DNA of 64,000 bases from Mycolicibacterium sp. CBMA 247 (GTDB lineage Bacteria > Actinomycetota > Actinomycetes > Mycobacteriales > Mycobacteriaceae). The notes beneath the pieces were generated by a model. It did not search any database, was not told where the DNA came from, and was given only the letters and a program-made list of their open reading frames with translations. This document shows, one piece after another, positions 46,819 through 56,508 of the stretch; positions within the stretch are counted from its first letter, which is position 1, and each line of letters starts with the position of its first letter. Made by a program: the position numbers and the translations under genes. The stretch spans positions 992,001-1,056,000 of the forward strand of contig NZ_VTGX01000002.1 in the NCBI RefSeq assembly GCF_009729095.1. The letters run 5' to 3'.

Positions 46819-47363
46819 GTGAGGTCGTCCGGCTGTCGTTGGTGTCGCATGCGATGACCGACGCCACGGCGGCCGGACGATTCCCCACCGACGAGCCGCT
46901 CAATGCATTGGGCCACCGCCAGGCCGACGCGGCCGTCGAACTGGGCGTCATCGACATCGCTTACTGCGGGCCGGAGAAACGGGCCCGCCAGACCGCCGAA
47001 CTGCTGGGTGTGTCGGCAGTGGTCGAACCCCAGTTGGCCGATCTGGACTTCGGGAGCTGGCGCGGGGACGTGCTGAGCGGGGTGCAGCCTGCGGACCTGG
47101 CAGTCTGGCTGACCGATCCGACCCAGGCACCACACGGCGGTGAATCCGTGGTCGACCTCGTCAATCGCGTGCACCGGTGGATGGACGGCCTGGCCCCGAT
47201 GCGGGGCCGGCTGGTCGCGGTGACCCACCCCGCGGTGATCCGGGCCGCCATCCTGGTGGCCCTGGATGCACCGCCGAAGTCGTTCTGGCGCATCGATATC
47301 GCGCCAATGAGCCGCACCGTGCTGCATTTCCGCGGCCAGGCCTGGACCCTGCGCAGCAGCTAG
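46815..47363 (+). CDS. Histidine phosphatase superfamily protein, CobC-like context
   Basis: A 182-residue phosphoglycerate-mutase-fold protein. The catalytic His12 is in LVSHAMT, where the usual RHG is SHA. CGPEKRARQTAELL, DFGSWRG and the second His138 in VTHPAVIRA are recognisable. As third gene of the B12-riboswitch operon it may act on a corrinoid precursor such as alpha-ribazole phosphate, but loss of the Arg in RHG makes the activity uncertain. GTG 46815 overlaps cbtA. Confidence 0.75.
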   Translation: MSEVVRLSLVSHAMTDATAAGRFPTDEPLNALGHRQADAAVELGVIDIAYCGPEKRARQTAELLGVSAVVEPQLADLDFGSWRGDVLSGVQPADLAVWLTDPTQAPHGGESVVDLVNRVHRWMDGLAPMRGRLVAVTHPAVIRAAILVALDAPPKSFWRIDIAPMSRTVLHFRGQAWTLRSS

Positions 47364-47383
47364 CCGACTTCGTTGTGGAGCAA

Positions 47384-48745
47384 CTAGCCCACCGGCGCCA
47401 TGGCGAACGCCCGCTTGGCAATCTGCAGCAACCAGCCTGCGGCAGTGGGGCTACGGAACGTCGGCCAGTTCAGCTGAAAACTGAACACCCACGGCTGCCC
47501 CGTGTAGTCCACCGCGTACCAGCTGAAGGTCAGGTCGCCGGGCAGGTTGCCGCCCTTGGCGCCGATGTACTTCCACTTCGCCGGATCCGGGTCGATGCCG
47601 GGCAGCGCCGAAAGGATGTCCTTCACCGGAGCTGCCGCGCCGTAGGCCGAGGCCTGCAGCGCGGCGTGCACGCGGCAGATGTCGGCCGCACTGGCGAACC
47701 ACTCCAAACCGTCATTGGATGCCGGCGTATGGGTGCGGTACGGATCCGGTTCGTAGGGGCGCGAATTGGTCTGCTCGAGCAGCGCCACCCGATCGGCGGG
47801 GGAGGCGGTCTTCCACTGGTCGCGAAGGTTCGGTTCACCCCAGCCAACCGAGAACACCTCGTGCATCGTCGGGAACGGGGTCATGCTGGCCGGATCGTGG
47901 TGACCCGCGGTCACCAGCGCGCGTTCGATCGCAGCCGGCCCCATCCGCCCGATCAGCAAGTCGGTGGCCATGTTGTCGCTCGCCGAGATCATCTGCTGGG
48001 CGGCGGTCCGCACGGTGATCTGAGCGCCGGGCGGCAGCTTGTCCAACCCGGCGGAGCCGAGCTTCTTGCCTTCCCTGGTGATGGTGAGGTGATCGTCCCA
48101 CTTCAATGTCCCGGCCTTGACGGCGTCCGAAACCGCAAGCAGTACATAAAGTTTGAAGATCGAAGCCAGTGGCAGCGACAGGTCGGTGTTGGTGCCCGCG
48201 ACCTGTTCGCACTTGCCGTCGACCACCTTCGACACGCGGTAGGAGTAGCGCGCGCCGGACTTGGTCAGCTCGGTGTCGATATCGGACCACGTGTCGATCT
48301 TCGGCGGCACGAGCGTGACGTCGAAGCGGTCGACCAGACCGGCATCGTTGGTCCTGAGCTCGATGTCCTGGGCCACGTTGTAGGACGTCAGCACGTGCAA
48401 CGTCGCCTGCGCGGCCCCGATGTCCACCGACGTGACCTTGAACGGGCGATCCCACCAGATCGAGTCCATCTTGGTGCCCACCAGGTCGACCTTCTCGGGT
48501 GCGGCCAGGGTGCGCACACCGATGGGGCCGATCGGCCAGTCGGAGTTGAGCATGTCCATGGTCTGCTTGGCCCGCAGGCCCGGCGGGGTGATGGTGTCGA
48601 TGTGCGCCCCGTAGGACACTTCGGCCGCGGGCGCGACGTTCTGCGCACAGCCACAGGCCAGGGCCGCGGCAACCGCTGTGATGGCCGTCAGGCCGATCGT
48701 GCGGTGCAGCGCCCGGCCGCGGCTACGCCTGGGCGGCCGGCCCTG
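47384..48745 (-). CDS. lpqF: Serine hydrolase / beta-lactamase-fold lipoprotein, LpqF-like (Rv3593)
   Basis: About 453 residues. An N-terminal signal with Cys-containing end (AAALACGCAQ) precedes an NTF2-like part and a C-terminal penicillin-binding/beta-lactamase fold. That fold has SIFK in PLASIFKLYVLL, SDN in ISASDNMATDLL and KGG in GAKGGNLPG. It is probably anchored outside the membrane; substrate unknown. TTG 48745 inside the end of mhuD gives the same length as Mtb LpqF, but the start is uncertain. Confidence 0.8.
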   Translation of the reverse strand, partial: QGRPPRRSRGRALHRTIGLTAITAVAAALACGCAQNVAPAAEVSYGAHIDTITPPGLRAKQTMDMLNSDWPIGPIGVRTLAAPEKVDLVGTKMDSIWWDRPFKVTSVDIGAAQATLHVLTSYNVAQDIELRTNDAGLVDRFDVTLVPPKIDTWSDIDTELTKSGARYSYRVSKVVDGKCEQVAGTNTDLSLPLASIFKLYVLLAVSDAVKAGTLKWDDHLTITREGKKLGSAGLDKLPPGAQITVRTAAQQMISASDNMATDLLIGRMGPAAIERALVTAGHHDPASMTPFPTMHEVFSVGWGEPNLRDQWKTASPADRVALLEQTNSRPYEPDPYRTHTPASNDGLEWFASAADICRVHAALQASAYGAAAPVKDILSALPGIDPDPAKWKYIGAKGGNLPGDLTFSWYAVDYTGQPWVFSFQLNWPTFRSPTAAGWLLQIAKRAFAMAPVG

Positions 48746-49040
48746 CAACGTCCAACACAACCTCGAACTCCAGCAGTGATGCGCCGGTGGCCACAGGGTT
48801 TGCCTGCTGACCCTTGTGCGCCTCAATGGCCGGGCCCGAAGCCCAGGCCTGGAAGGCCTCTTCGGTTTCCCATTGCGTCACCACGAAGTAGCGGTCTTCA
48901 CCCTTGACCGGGCGCAGCAATTGGAAGCCGAGGAACCCGGGCTGATTGTCGACGGCATGTGCACGGTGCGCGAACCGCTTCTCCAGTTCCGGGCCGGCGT
49001 TGGGCGGGACCTCGATGGCGTTGATCTTCACGACGGGCAT
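48723..49040 (-). CDS. mhuD: Heme-degrading monooxygenase MhuD
   Basis: A 105-residue dimeric ferredoxin-fold enzyme of the IsdG family that cleaves heme to mycobilin and releases iron. The catalytic residues Asn7, Trp66 and heme ligand His75 are all conserved (VVKINAIEVPP and FQAWASGPAIEAHK). ATG 49040 gives exactly the Mtb length. Its end overlaps the probable lpqF start by 23 bases. Confidence 0.95.
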   Translation of the reverse strand: MPVVKINAIEVPPNAGPELEKRFAHRAHAVDNQPGFLGFQLLRPVKGEDRYFVVTQWETEEAFQAWASGPAIEAHKGQQANPVATGASLLEFEVVLDVAGPAAQA

Positions 49041-49079
49041 GCCGTTCAGGCTACCGTGGCTGCCCGGCAAGATAACGGG

Positions 49080-49841
49080 ATGGTCACAGATCTGCTCACC
49101 CATCGAGGGGGCCGAGGCGAGCCCATCGTCCTGGTGCACGGCCTGATGGGCCGCGGCAGCACCTGGTCACGCCAATTGCCGTGGTTGACCGGGTTGGGTG
49201 AGGTCTACACCTACGACGCGCCGTGGCACCGCGGGCGCGATGTGGTCGATCCGTATCCGATCAGCACCGAGCGTTTCGTGGCCGATCTGGGCGACGCCGT
49301 GGCCGCGCTGGGGCGGCCGGTGGCGTTGGTGGGGCATTCCATGGGTGCGCTGCATTCCTGGTGTCTGGCCGCGGCGCGCCCCGAGTTGGTCAGTGCGGTG
49401 GTGGTCGAGGACATGGCCCCGGATTTCCGCGGCCGTACCACCGGCCCGTGGGAGCCGTGGGTGCATGCACTGCCGGTCGAATTCAGCTCGGCGCAGGAGG
49501 TTTACGACGAGTTCGGGCCCGTCGCCGGGCGGTACTTCCTGGAAGCGTTCGACCGAACGGCCACGGGTTGGCGGCTGCACGGGTACCCGCAGTGGTGGCT
49601 GGACATCGCGGCCGAGTGGGGGACGCGGGACTACTGGCAGCAGTGGCGGGACGTCGGTGTTCCGACCTTGCTGATAGAGGCTGGAAACTCGGTGGCGCCG
49701 CCTGGACAGATGCGCCGGATGGATGAGATCGGCCGGGCGGCAACGTATTTGCATGTGCCAGGGGCGGGTCACCTGATCCACGACGACGAGCCCGAGATCT
49801 ATCGCGAGGCCGTGACGGGGTTTCTAACGGCGCTCGCCTGA
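49080..49841 (+). CDS. Alpha/beta hydrolase (Rv3591c-like)
   Basis: A 253-residue hydrolase: oxyanion motif VLVHGLMGRG, nucleophile Ser in LVGHSMGALHSW and catalytic His in GAGHLIHDDEP. Probably an esterase or lipase-like enzyme of unknown substrate. It starts 39 bp from the divergent mhuD start, so the two may share regulation. Its end overlaps the small convergent gene by 18 bases. Confidence 0.88.
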   Translation: MVTDLLTHRGGRGEPIVLVHGLMGRGSTWSRQLPWLTGLGEVYTYDAPWHRGRDVVDPYPISTERFVADLGDAVAALGRPVALVGHSMGALHSWCLAAARPELVSAVVVEDMAPDFRGRTTGPWEPWVHALPVEFSSAQEVYDEFGPVAGRYFLEAFDRTATGWRLHGYPQWWLDIAAEWGTRDYWQQWRDVGVPTLLIEAGNSVAPPGQMRRMDEIGRAATYLHVPGAGHLIHDDEPEIYREAVTGFLTALA

Positions 49842-50066
49842 CGCTCCTGCGCCGGGCCGGGTCGGGTGATATTCGAAGCGGGTGCGTATTGCGTCGAGAT
49901 CGTGGCCGGCGCGGTACGTCTCGTAGTCGCCCCGCTCCAGATTGAACGGGATGTCGAACAGGTCCAGGCGGAAACGCAGGACGTTGCTGCGCTGTGCCGC
50001 CCAGCTCACTGCCGCGGCGACCGCGAACGGTGAGATCAGGATGATCAAGGCGAGTGCAACGGTCAT
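49824..50066 (-). CDS. Small single-pass membrane protein
   Basis: About 80 residues from ATG 50066. One N-terminal membrane helix (VALALIILISPFAVAAAVSW) is followed by a hydrophilic tail RFRLDLFDIPFNLERGDYET that looks structured. Not recognised. It is divergent from the GlxA-like regulator. Confidence 0.6.
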   Translation of the reverse strand: MTVALALIILISPFAVAAAVSWAAQRSNVLRFRLDLFDIPFNLERGDYETYRAGHDLDAIRTRFEYHPTRPGAGASGERR

Positions 50067-50125
50067 GGCAGTAATTGTTGTCAGATACATATACCGCCAA
50101 CAGTGGCAGCGCTGACACCTTGCGA

Positions 50126-50131
50126 TAAAAT
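50126..50131 (+). promoter_or_regulatory. -10 element of the GlxA-like regulator (leaderless)
   Basis: TAAAAT six bases before ATG 50138; no ribosome site in the gap. Confidence 0.5.
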
Positions 50132-50137
50132 GCTGCC

Positions 50138-51109
50138 ATGCTGAGAAGCGTCTCAACGCTGGTGCTCGACGAACTGGCGATTTTCGAGTTCGGGGTGATC
50201 TGTGAGGTTTTCGGCATCGACCGGTCTGCCGACGGGGTGCCGAACTTCGACTTCAAGGTGTGCGGCCCCGAGCCGGGCAAGCCGCTGCGGACGTCGGTCG
50301 GGGCGACGCTGACTCCCGAACACGGCCTTGATGCCCTCCACGGCGCCGACCTGGTGGCGATCCCCGCCATCGGCACGTCCGAATACCTGCCGGAGGCGCT
50401 GGAGGCTGTGCGGGCCGCCTCGGACGCCGGCTCGATCATCCTGACCGTGTGCTCTGGCGCCTTCCTTGCCGGTGCGGCGGGGCTGCTCGACGGCAGGCCG
50501 TGCACCACGCACTGGATGCACGCCGACGCCCTGGCGCGCAAATATCCCACCGCCAAGGTGGACCGCAACGTGCTGTTCGTCGATGACGGCAATCTGATCA
50601 CCAGCGCGGGCACCGCGGCCGGCATCGATGCGTGCCTGCACCTGGTGCGCCGTGAACTGGGTAGTGAGGTGACGAACAAGATCGCCCGGCGAATGGTGGT
50701 CCCACCGCAGCGCGACGGTGGGCAACGCCAGTTCATCGAGCAGCCGATCCCGGTCAGATGTTCGGAAGGTTTTGCGCCGCACCTGGATTGGATCATGGGA
50801 AATCTGGACAAGCCGCATACGGTGACGACGTTGGCCAGGCGGTCCGCGATGTCCACCCGCACCTTCGCTCGGCGGTTCGTCGAGGAGACCGGCACCACGC
50901 CCATGCAATGGATCACCGATCAGCGGGTGCTGTACGCGCGCAGTCTGCTCGAGGAATCCGATCTGGACATCGACCGGATCGCCGGGCAGTCCGGGTTCGG
51001 AACCGCGACACTGCTGCGCCATCACTTCCGCCGGGTCATCGGGGTGACGCCGTCGGACTATCGACGCCGATTCTCTTGCGGCGCAGAAGAAGCTGCCGTC
51101 ACTGCGTGA
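50138..51109 (+). CDS. GlxA family AraC-type transcriptional regulator
   Basis: A 323-residue two-domain regulator. An N-terminal DJ-1/PfpI-like amidotransferase-fold domain (LVLDELAIFEFGVICEVFGI, Cys in ILTVCSGAFLAG) is followed by a C-terminal double helix-turn-helix (TLARRSAMSTRTFARRFVEE and DRIAGQSGFGTATLLRHHFR). Members sense small metabolites, often amines or choline-type compounds. Target unknown. Confidence 0.9.
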   Translation: MLRSVSTLVLDELAIFEFGVICEVFGIDRSADGVPNFDFKVCGPEPGKPLRTSVGATLTPEHGLDALHGADLVAIPAIGTSEYLPEALEAVRAASDAGSIILTVCSGAFLAGAAGLLDGRPCTTHWMHADALARKYPTAKVDRNVLFVDDGNLITSAGTAAGIDACLHLVRRELGSEVTNKIARRMVVPPQRDGGQRQFIEQPIPVRCSEGFAPHLDWIMGNLDKPHTVTTLARRSAMSTRTFARRFVEETGTTPMQWITDQRVLYARSLLEESDLDIDRIAGQSGFGTATLLRHHFRRVIGVTPSDYRRRFSCGAEEAAVTA

Positions 51110-51113
51110 TACC

Positions 51114-51413
51114 TCAGCCGTCGGGCTGGCACGACACGTTCACATAGACCGTGGTGTGCCGGGACGGATCGATCCGGTACCCGTCCTCGTCGATGTTGGA
51201 GTCCGACAGCCCGTGCACCCCGGTGACCCGGCAATTCGACAGGGCTGTATTGGCGTTGGAGTTGATCTGCACGTGATAGCCCCGGCTCTGCAGGTCGCGC
51301 ACGGTGTCGGCGGCCGAACCGGGGCCGGACGGTGCGGCATTGGCCGGCGCCGCGAGGCCCAGTCCCAGAACCACTGCCGTACACGCCAATATCGCTGAGT
51401 GTTTGCTTGACAT
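51114..51413 (-). CDS. Small secreted protein
   Basis: A 99-residue protein with a classical signal peptide (AILACTAVVLGLGLAAPANA, cleavage before APSG). The mature part has about 70 residues and two cysteines (SNCRVTG and VNVSCQPDG), probably forming a disulfide. It resembles the small exported mycobacterial proteins of unknown function. Confidence 0.75.
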   Translation of the reverse strand: MSSKHSAILACTAVVLGLGLAAPANAAPSGPGSAADTVRDLQSRGYHVQINSNANTALSNCRVTGVHGLSDSNIDEDGYRIDPSRHTTVYVNVSCQPDG

Positions 51414-51510
51414 AGATCCGTTCTATGCGCCGCAACGCCAAAATGGTGTGCTGCGGCAAGGATTCATGCCGACCTCATGGAATTTTGCCTTCCGCTGGAT
51501 GCTCGGTTCC

Positions 51511-52401
51511 TCAGCGGGCTCCTCCGTCGCGCGCATCGTCACCTTCGCCGGCGAGAGCGAAAAGGCCGTCGGTGGTCTGCTCCACCAGGCCGTCTACCAG
51601 CAGGGAGTCCAGGGCGCGATCCCGCTGGGCGGTATCGGTGAGCCAGGCCACATCCAGTTGTGCCCGGGTGACCGGAGAACTGCTGTCGCGCAATACATCC
51701 AACAGCTTGCCGCGGACCTGGCGATCGGTTCCGGCGTACCGCTGCACCCGCTTGGTGACCGTCCCGGCGGGATAACCCGCCGAGCGCCAGCGGCACCGGC
51801 TCAACGGGCAGCTGCCACACTGTGGCGCGCGGGCCGTGCACACCACCGCGCCCAGCTCCATCAGGGCGGCCGAGAACGTCGGCGCGGTCGCGTCGGCCGG
51901 CAGCAACGCGGCCACGTCGTCGAGGTCGCGGGCCCGGGCGGGTGCGTCGGCCTGTCCGTGCAGCACCCTGGTGACCACACGGCGCACATTGGTGTCGACC
52001 ACCGGAACACTGGCCGAATACGCGAAGCAGGCCACCGCCCGCGCGGTGTAGGCGCCGATGCCGGGCAACGTCAGCAGTGTCTCGACGTCGGTGGGTACCT
52101 CATCGCCGTGTTCGGTGGAGATCATCACCGCACACTCGTGCAGGCGCTTGGCCCGTCGCGGGTAGCCCAGCTTGCCCCAGGCCCGCAGCACCTCGGCCGA
52201 TCCGGCGGCCGCGGTGGCCGACGGGGTAGGCCACTTCTCGATCCAGGCCAGCCAGATCGGCTCGACCCGGGACACCGGCGTCTGCTGCAGCATGAATTCG
52301 CTGACCAGGATCTGCCAGGCAGTAATGCCTGGTCGCCGCCACGGCAGGTCGCGCTGGGTGTCCTCATACCAGCCCACGAGTTCTTCTGGATCGATGCTCA
52401 T
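51511..52401 (-). CDS. mutY: A/G-specific adenine DNA glycosylase
   Basis: A 296-residue HhH-GPD enzyme removing A opposite 8-oxoG. Catalytic Glu35 is in SEFMLQQTPV, the hairpin is LPGIGAYTARAV with catalytic Asp136 (VVDTNVRRVV), and the [4Fe-4S] cysteines are in CTARAPQCGSCPLSRC (spacing 6-2-4, one shorter at the end than in E. coli). It lacks the large C-terminal MutT-like domain. ATG 52401 faces canB with 25 bp between starts. Confidence 0.93.
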   Translation of the reverse strand: MSIDPEELVGWYEDTQRDLPWRRPGITAWQILVSEFMLQQTPVSRVEPIWLAWIEKWPTPSATAAAGSAEVLRAWGKLGYPRRAKRLHECAVMISTEHGDEVPTDVETLLTLPGIGAYTARAVACFAYSASVPVVDTNVRRVVTRVLHGQADAPARARDLDDVAALLPADATAPTFSAALMELGAVVCTARAPQCGSCPLSRCRWRSAGYPAGTVTKRVQRYAGTDRQVRGKLLDVLRDSSSPVTRAQLDVAWLTDTAQRDRALDSLLVDGLVEQTTDGLFALAGEGDDARDGGAR

Positions 52402-52426
52402 CGGCGCCTCATGCAGAATGGCTGGC

Positions 52427-53047
52427 ATGCCCTACTCGAATCCGGTGTCCGCGTGGAAGGCACTCAAGGACGGTAACGCCCGCTTCGTGGCGGGCGAACC
52501 ACAGCATCCCAGCCAGGACATCGCACGACGGGCCAGCCTGGCACATACGCAGCGGCCGACGGCGGTGGTGTTCGGCTGCGGTGACAGCCGCGTCGCCGCC
52601 GAGATCCTGTTCGACCAGGGTCTTGGCGACATGTTCGTGGTGCGCACAGCCGGCCACGTCCTCGACAACGCGGTGCTGGGTTCGATCGAATACGCGGTGT
52701 CGATCCTGAATGTGCCGCTGATCGTGGTCCTGGGCCATGACAGCTGCGGCGCGGTCAAGGCCGCCATCACCGCCCTCGACGAGGGGGAGATGCCCGGCGG
52801 CTACGTGCGCGACATCGTCGAGCGGGTGACACCGTCGATCCTGATGGGGCGCCACGCCGGTCTGACCCGGGTCGACGAGTTCGAGGCCCACCACGTCAAG
52901 GAGACGGTCTCCCAGCTGCAGATGCGGTCGGCTGCAATTGCCAATGGTCTGGCCGCGGGCACCCAGGCCATCGTCGGCGCCACCTACCACCTGTCCGACG
53001 GTCACGTGGAGCTGCGCAGCCACCTGGGCAATATCGGCGAAGCCTGA
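52427..53047 (+). CDS. canB: Beta-class carbonic anhydrase
   Basis: A 206-residue Zn enzyme interconverting CO2 and bicarbonate. Zn ligands Cys51, His104 and Cys107 with the Asp53-Arg55 dyad are present (VVFGCGDSRVAAE and VLGHDSCGAV). The Gly in FGCGDSR replaces a more usual Ala. ATG 52427 matches the length of Mtb CanB; ATG 52418 is in frame. Confidence 0.93.
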   Translation: MPYSNPVSAWKALKDGNARFVAGEPQHPSQDIARRASLAHTQRPTAVVFGCGDSRVAAEILFDQGLGDMFVVRTAGHVLDNAVLGSIEYAVSILNVPLIVVLGHDSCGAVKAAITALDEGEMPGGYVRDIVERVTPSILMGRHAGLTRVDEFEAHHVKETVSQLQMRSAAIANGLAAGTQAIVGATYHLSDGHVELRSHLGNIGEA

Positions 53048-53114
53048 GACAAATGACCACCGAGCCCCGACACGCCGACTCGCCTCGGACAACTGTGCAT
53101 GACCTGGGCTTACC

Positions 53115-53891
53115 GTGAAAGCCGTGTTAGATCTGGAACCTCATGGGCCTCTGCCCGCGCAGATTTACTGGCGGCGAAGGGCGCTGGCTATCGGAATCGC
53201 GGTAGTCGTCGTGGGGATAGTCGCCGCGATCGTCGCGGTGATCGTGACCAGCAGCTCTGGAGCCGAGACCAAGTCCTCCGACTCCTCTGCCAGCGCAGCC
53301 GCTCCGACGCCGTTGCCGGGCGAGAACCCCGAGGTCAAGACCCCGGTGGTGCCTCCGGCCCAGCATGCGCCGCCGCCGACGGCCACGCCTACGGCTGCGG
53401 TCACGCCGCCGCCGTTGCTCAAGGAGGGCGACGACTGCCCGGATTCGACGCTGGCGGTCAAGGGCATCACCAGCCAGCCCGAATACGTGGTGGGCGAGCA
53501 GCCGAAGTTCACCATGGTGGTGACCAACATCGGCCTGGTGGCCTGCAAGCGTGACGTGGGAGCCGCGGTGCTGGCCGCCTACGTGTACTCATTGGACAAC
53601 AACCGGCTGTGGTCGAACCTGGACTGCGCCCCGTCCAACGAGACGTTGGTGAAGACCTTCAACCCGGGCGAGCAGGTGACCACCGAGGTGACCTGGACCG
53701 GCATGGGATCGGCGCCGCAGTGCCCGATGCCGCGCCAGCCGATCGGGCCGGGCACCTACAACCTGATGGTGCAGTTGGGCAATCTCAGATCGGCGCCGGT
53801 GCCGTTCATCCTGGCCCAACCCAATCCGCAGCAGCCCGGGCCGCCGCCCGAGGGTGCACCGCCGGCCGGGGCGCCGGGGCCGGGCAACTGA
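53115..53891 (+). CDS. Membrane-anchored secreted protein (Rv3587c-like)
   Basis: A 258-residue protein: short cytoplasmic N-terminus, one transmembrane helix (residues about 22-45), a Pro/Ala/Thr-rich linker (about 50-100) and a beta-rich extracytoplasmic domain. That domain has paired cysteines (DDCPDSTL, VACKRD, NLDCAPS, PQCPMP) and a Pro/Gly tail. Conserved between canB and disA in mycobacteria; function unknown. Confidence 0.8.
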   Translation: MKAVLDLEPHGPLPAQIYWRRRALAIGIAVVVVGIVAAIVAVIVTSSSGAETKSSDSSASAAAPTPLPGENPEVKTPVVPPAQHAPPPTATPTAAVTPPPLLKEGDDCPDSTLAVKGITSQPEYVVGEQPKFTMVVTNIGLVACKRDVGAAVLAAYVYSLDNNRLWSNLDCAPSNETLVKTFNPGEQVTTEVTWTGMGSAPQCPMPRQPIGPGTYNLMVQLGNLRSAPVPFILAQPNPQQPGPPPEGAPPAGAPGPGN

Positions 53892-53893
53892 TC

Positions 53894-55012
53894 TCAGGCC
53901 AGCCGGTCGGCGATTGTCGACTCGGCCAGCAGGGACAGCCCTTCGCGGATGTGCCGGGCCCACATGGACCCGATCCCGTCCACCGACTGCAGATCGTCGG
54001 CGCTGGCGGCCAGTAGCCCCTGCAAGGAGCCGAACGAGCGGACCAGCAGGTCGACGTGGGCGAACTGCAGTCGCGGTATCCCGGCCATGGCACGGTAGCC
54101 GCGTGAACTCATCGCGGAGTCCTGCGCCTCGGATGTCGACGGGTATCCGAAAACTCTTGCCAGCGTGGTGAAGTCAAGCAGTTCGCTGTCGGTCAGGGCG
54201 TCGAGCTCATCCAGCGTCGCGCCGACCTGGGCGGCGGTCGGCGGGTCCGGCAGGGCGTGGTAGTCCCGCACGATCAGCTCACGTGCGGCCTCGTTGTCGC
54301 CGAGCAGTTCGTCGAGCTGCAGTTTGAGTTGGCGTCCGTCGGTGCCCAGTTCGACGACGTCGGCGTCGATCTCCAGGCTGATCCGGCGCACCATCTCCAG
54401 GCGCTGCACCACGGTCATGACGTCGCGCAGTGTCACGAAGTCCTCGATCTCGGCGGTGGACAGCTGCTTGCTCACCTCGTCGAGCCGGCCCTTGTAGCGC
54501 TCCAGCGTGGCGATGGTCTGGTTTGCCCGCGACAGGATGGTCGCCGAATCGGGCACCACGTGCCGTTCTCCGGCGACGTAAACCGTCACGATGCTCATCG
54601 AATGGCTCACCGAGATCACCGGATAGCCGGTCTGGATGGCGGTGCGCTCGGCCGAGCGGTGCCGGGTCCCGGATTCGTCGGTGGGGATCGACGGATCCGG
54701 CACCAACTGCACGTTGGCCCGCACGATCCGGCCGCCGTCGCTGGACAACACCACGGCGCCGTCCATCTTCGACAGCTCCCGCAGCCGGGTGGGGGCGTAC
54801 CGCACGTCCAGGGCGAATCCACCGTCGCAGATGGCTTCCACGCTGTCGTCGTAGCCGAGCACTATCAGCGCGCCGGTCTTGCCGCGAAGGATGCGTTCCA
54901 GGCCGTCGCGCAGCGGGGTGCCGGGCGCCAGCCGACCGAGGGTCTCCCGCAGCGTCGGCCGCGCCAGGTGCACGACGGTGCGGCTAGTCCTGGCGCCGGA
55001 GGTCACGGCCAT
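53894..55012 (-). CDS. disA: Diadenylate cyclase (c-di-AMP synthase) DisA
   Basis: A 372-residue protein that makes c-di-AMP from two ATP. The DAC domain carries DGA at 84-86 and GTRHR at 115-119. A middle helical domain follows, and a C-terminal helix-hairpin-helix ([18 protein letters not shown]) binds branched DNA. It lies beside radA, whose product is known to inhibit DisA in mycobacteria; both point the same way with a 36-bp gap. Confidence 0.96.
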   Translation of the reverse strand: MAVTSGARTSRTVVHLARPTLRETLGRLAPGTPLRDGLERILRGKTGALIVLGYDDSVEAICDGGFALDVRYAPTRLRELSKMDGAVVLSSDGGRIVRANVQLVPDPSIPTDESGTRHRSAERTAIQTGYPVISVSHSMSIVTVYVAGERHVVPDSATILSRANQTIATLERYKGRLDEVSKQLSTAEIEDFVTLRDVMTVVQRLEMVRRISLEIDADVVELGTDGRQLKLQLDELLGDNEAARELIVRDYHALPDPPTAAQVGATLDELDALTDSELLDFTTLARVFGYPSTSEAQDSAMSSRGYRAMAGIPRLQFAHVDLLVRSFGSLQGLLAASADDLQSVDGIGSMWARHIREGLSLLAESTIADRLA

Positions 55013-55048
55013 TGATTCTCCTAGGGTCGGCCGCCATTGTCCGTGATG

Positions 55049-56440
55049 TCATCGATTGCTGGCAATCGCGATGTCCTTGAGCGCCCGCAATGCCGCTCCG
55101 ATGTTGTCGACGGTGATGGCGCGCAGCCCAGCGGGCACGCTGGTGATCCCGGGCGGCACCACGGCAATGGTGAAACCCAGCCGGGCGGCCTCGGCCAGCC
55201 TGCGGTCCATGCCGGTGACCCGGCGCAGATCGCCGACCAGGCCCACCTCGCCGATCACCACCGCGTTCATCGGCAGCGCGATGTCGAGGTAGGCCGAGGC
55301 GATGGCCAGGGCCACGGCCAGGTCCGAGGACGGGTCGGTCAGCCGCATGCCGCCGACGGTGGACACATACAGGTCATTGCCGCCGATTGGCAGCGCGCAG
55401 CGGGTCTGCAGCACCGCGCTGATCATCGCCGCGCGGGCTGAGTCGATACCGCTGACGGCGCGCCGTGGCGGTCCGACCGGTTGCGCGGCCAGCGCCTGCA
55501 CCTCGCCGATCATCGGGCGCTTGCCGTCCAGGGTGACGGTGACGGCGGTGCCGGGCACCGCCGCCGGGCGCTGGTCCAGGAATAGTCCGGACGGATCGCT
55601 CACACACTCGATCCCGTTGTCGTGCATCTGAAAACAGCCGACCTCGTCGGCAGCGCCGAACCGGTTCTTGACCCCGCGCACGATGCGCAGGCTCGACGCG
55701 TGATCACCCTCGAAATGAAGCACGACGTCGACGAGGTGCTCGAGGGAGCGCGGTCCGGCGATGGCGCCGTCCTTGGTCACATGCCCGACCAGGATCATCG
55801 CCACTGCCGGGTCTCCGACGGCCGTCTTGGCGTAGCCGGTCAGCGCCGTGGTCACCGCGCGCACCTGGGTCACCCCACCGGTCACGCCGTCGGCCTCGGT
55901 GGTGGACATGGTCTGCACCGAATCGACGACCACCAGGCTGGGTTTGACCTCGTCGATGTGGCCGAGGGCGATCTGCAGATCGGATTCGCCGGCAAGGTAC
56001 ACCTCGTCGTGGGTGCAACCGGTGCGTTCGGCGCGCAGCCGGATCTGTCCCGCGGATTCCTCGCCGGACAGGTACAGCGCGCGCCGACCGGTGTGCGCCC
56101 AGCGGTTGGCGACCTCGAGCAGCAGGGTGGACTTGCCGACGCCGGGATCCCCGGCGAGCAGCGTGACCGAACCGGCCACCAGACCGCCGCCCAGAACCCG
56201 GTCCAGTTCACTGACCCCGGTCGGGTAGTGCCGGGTGATGCCGGGGTCGATGGAGGTGATCGGCACGGCGGGGGAGGTCGGGGCCACCGAGCGCCGGATC
56301 GACCCGCCCACAGAGGAGAGAACCGCTACTTCGTCGACGGTGCCCCAGGTGCCGCAATTGGCGCAACGACCCACCCATTTCGGGGTGGCATGCTGACACT
56401 CCGAGCAGCGGTACTGCGAACGTACTTTCGAACCGGCCAC
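55049..56440 (-). CDS. radA: DNA repair protein RadA
   Basis: A 463-residue RecA-like branch-migration ATPase. The N-terminal C4 zinc finger uses Cys12, Cys15, Cys26 and Cys29. Walker A is GDPGVGKST, the RadA motif is KNRFG ([13 protein letters not shown]) and the C-terminal Lon-protease-like domain contains [23 protein letters not shown] 56440. It probably leads disA in one operon. Confidence 0.95.
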   Translation of the reverse strand: MAGSKVRSQYRCSECQHATPKWVGRCANCGTWGTVDEVAVLSSVGGSIRRSVAPTSPAVPITSIDPGITRHYPTGVSELDRVLGGGLVAGSVTLLAGDPGVGKSTLLLEVANRWAHTGRRALYLSGEESAGQIRLRAERTGCTHDEVYLAGESDLQIALGHIDEVKPSLVVVDSVQTMSTTEADGVTGGVTQVRAVTTALTGYAKTAVGDPAVAMILVGHVTKDGAIAGPRSLEHLVDVVLHFEGDHASSLRIVRGVKNRFGAADEVGCFQMHDNGIECVSDPSGLFLDQRPAAVPGTAVTVTLDGKRPMIGEVQALAAQPVGPPRRAVSGIDSARAAMISAVLQTRCALPIGGNDLYVSTVGGMRLTDPSSDLAVALAIASAYLDIALPMNAVVIGEVGLVGDLRRVTGMDRRLAEAARLGFTIAVVPPGITSVPAGLRAITVDNIGAALRALKDIAIASNR

Positions 56441-56508
56441 GCCGTGACAGTAACGGCTGCCCCCGACATCAGCGGTGAGGCACCGCCGGTCAGGACCCGC
56501 GGGTCAGG

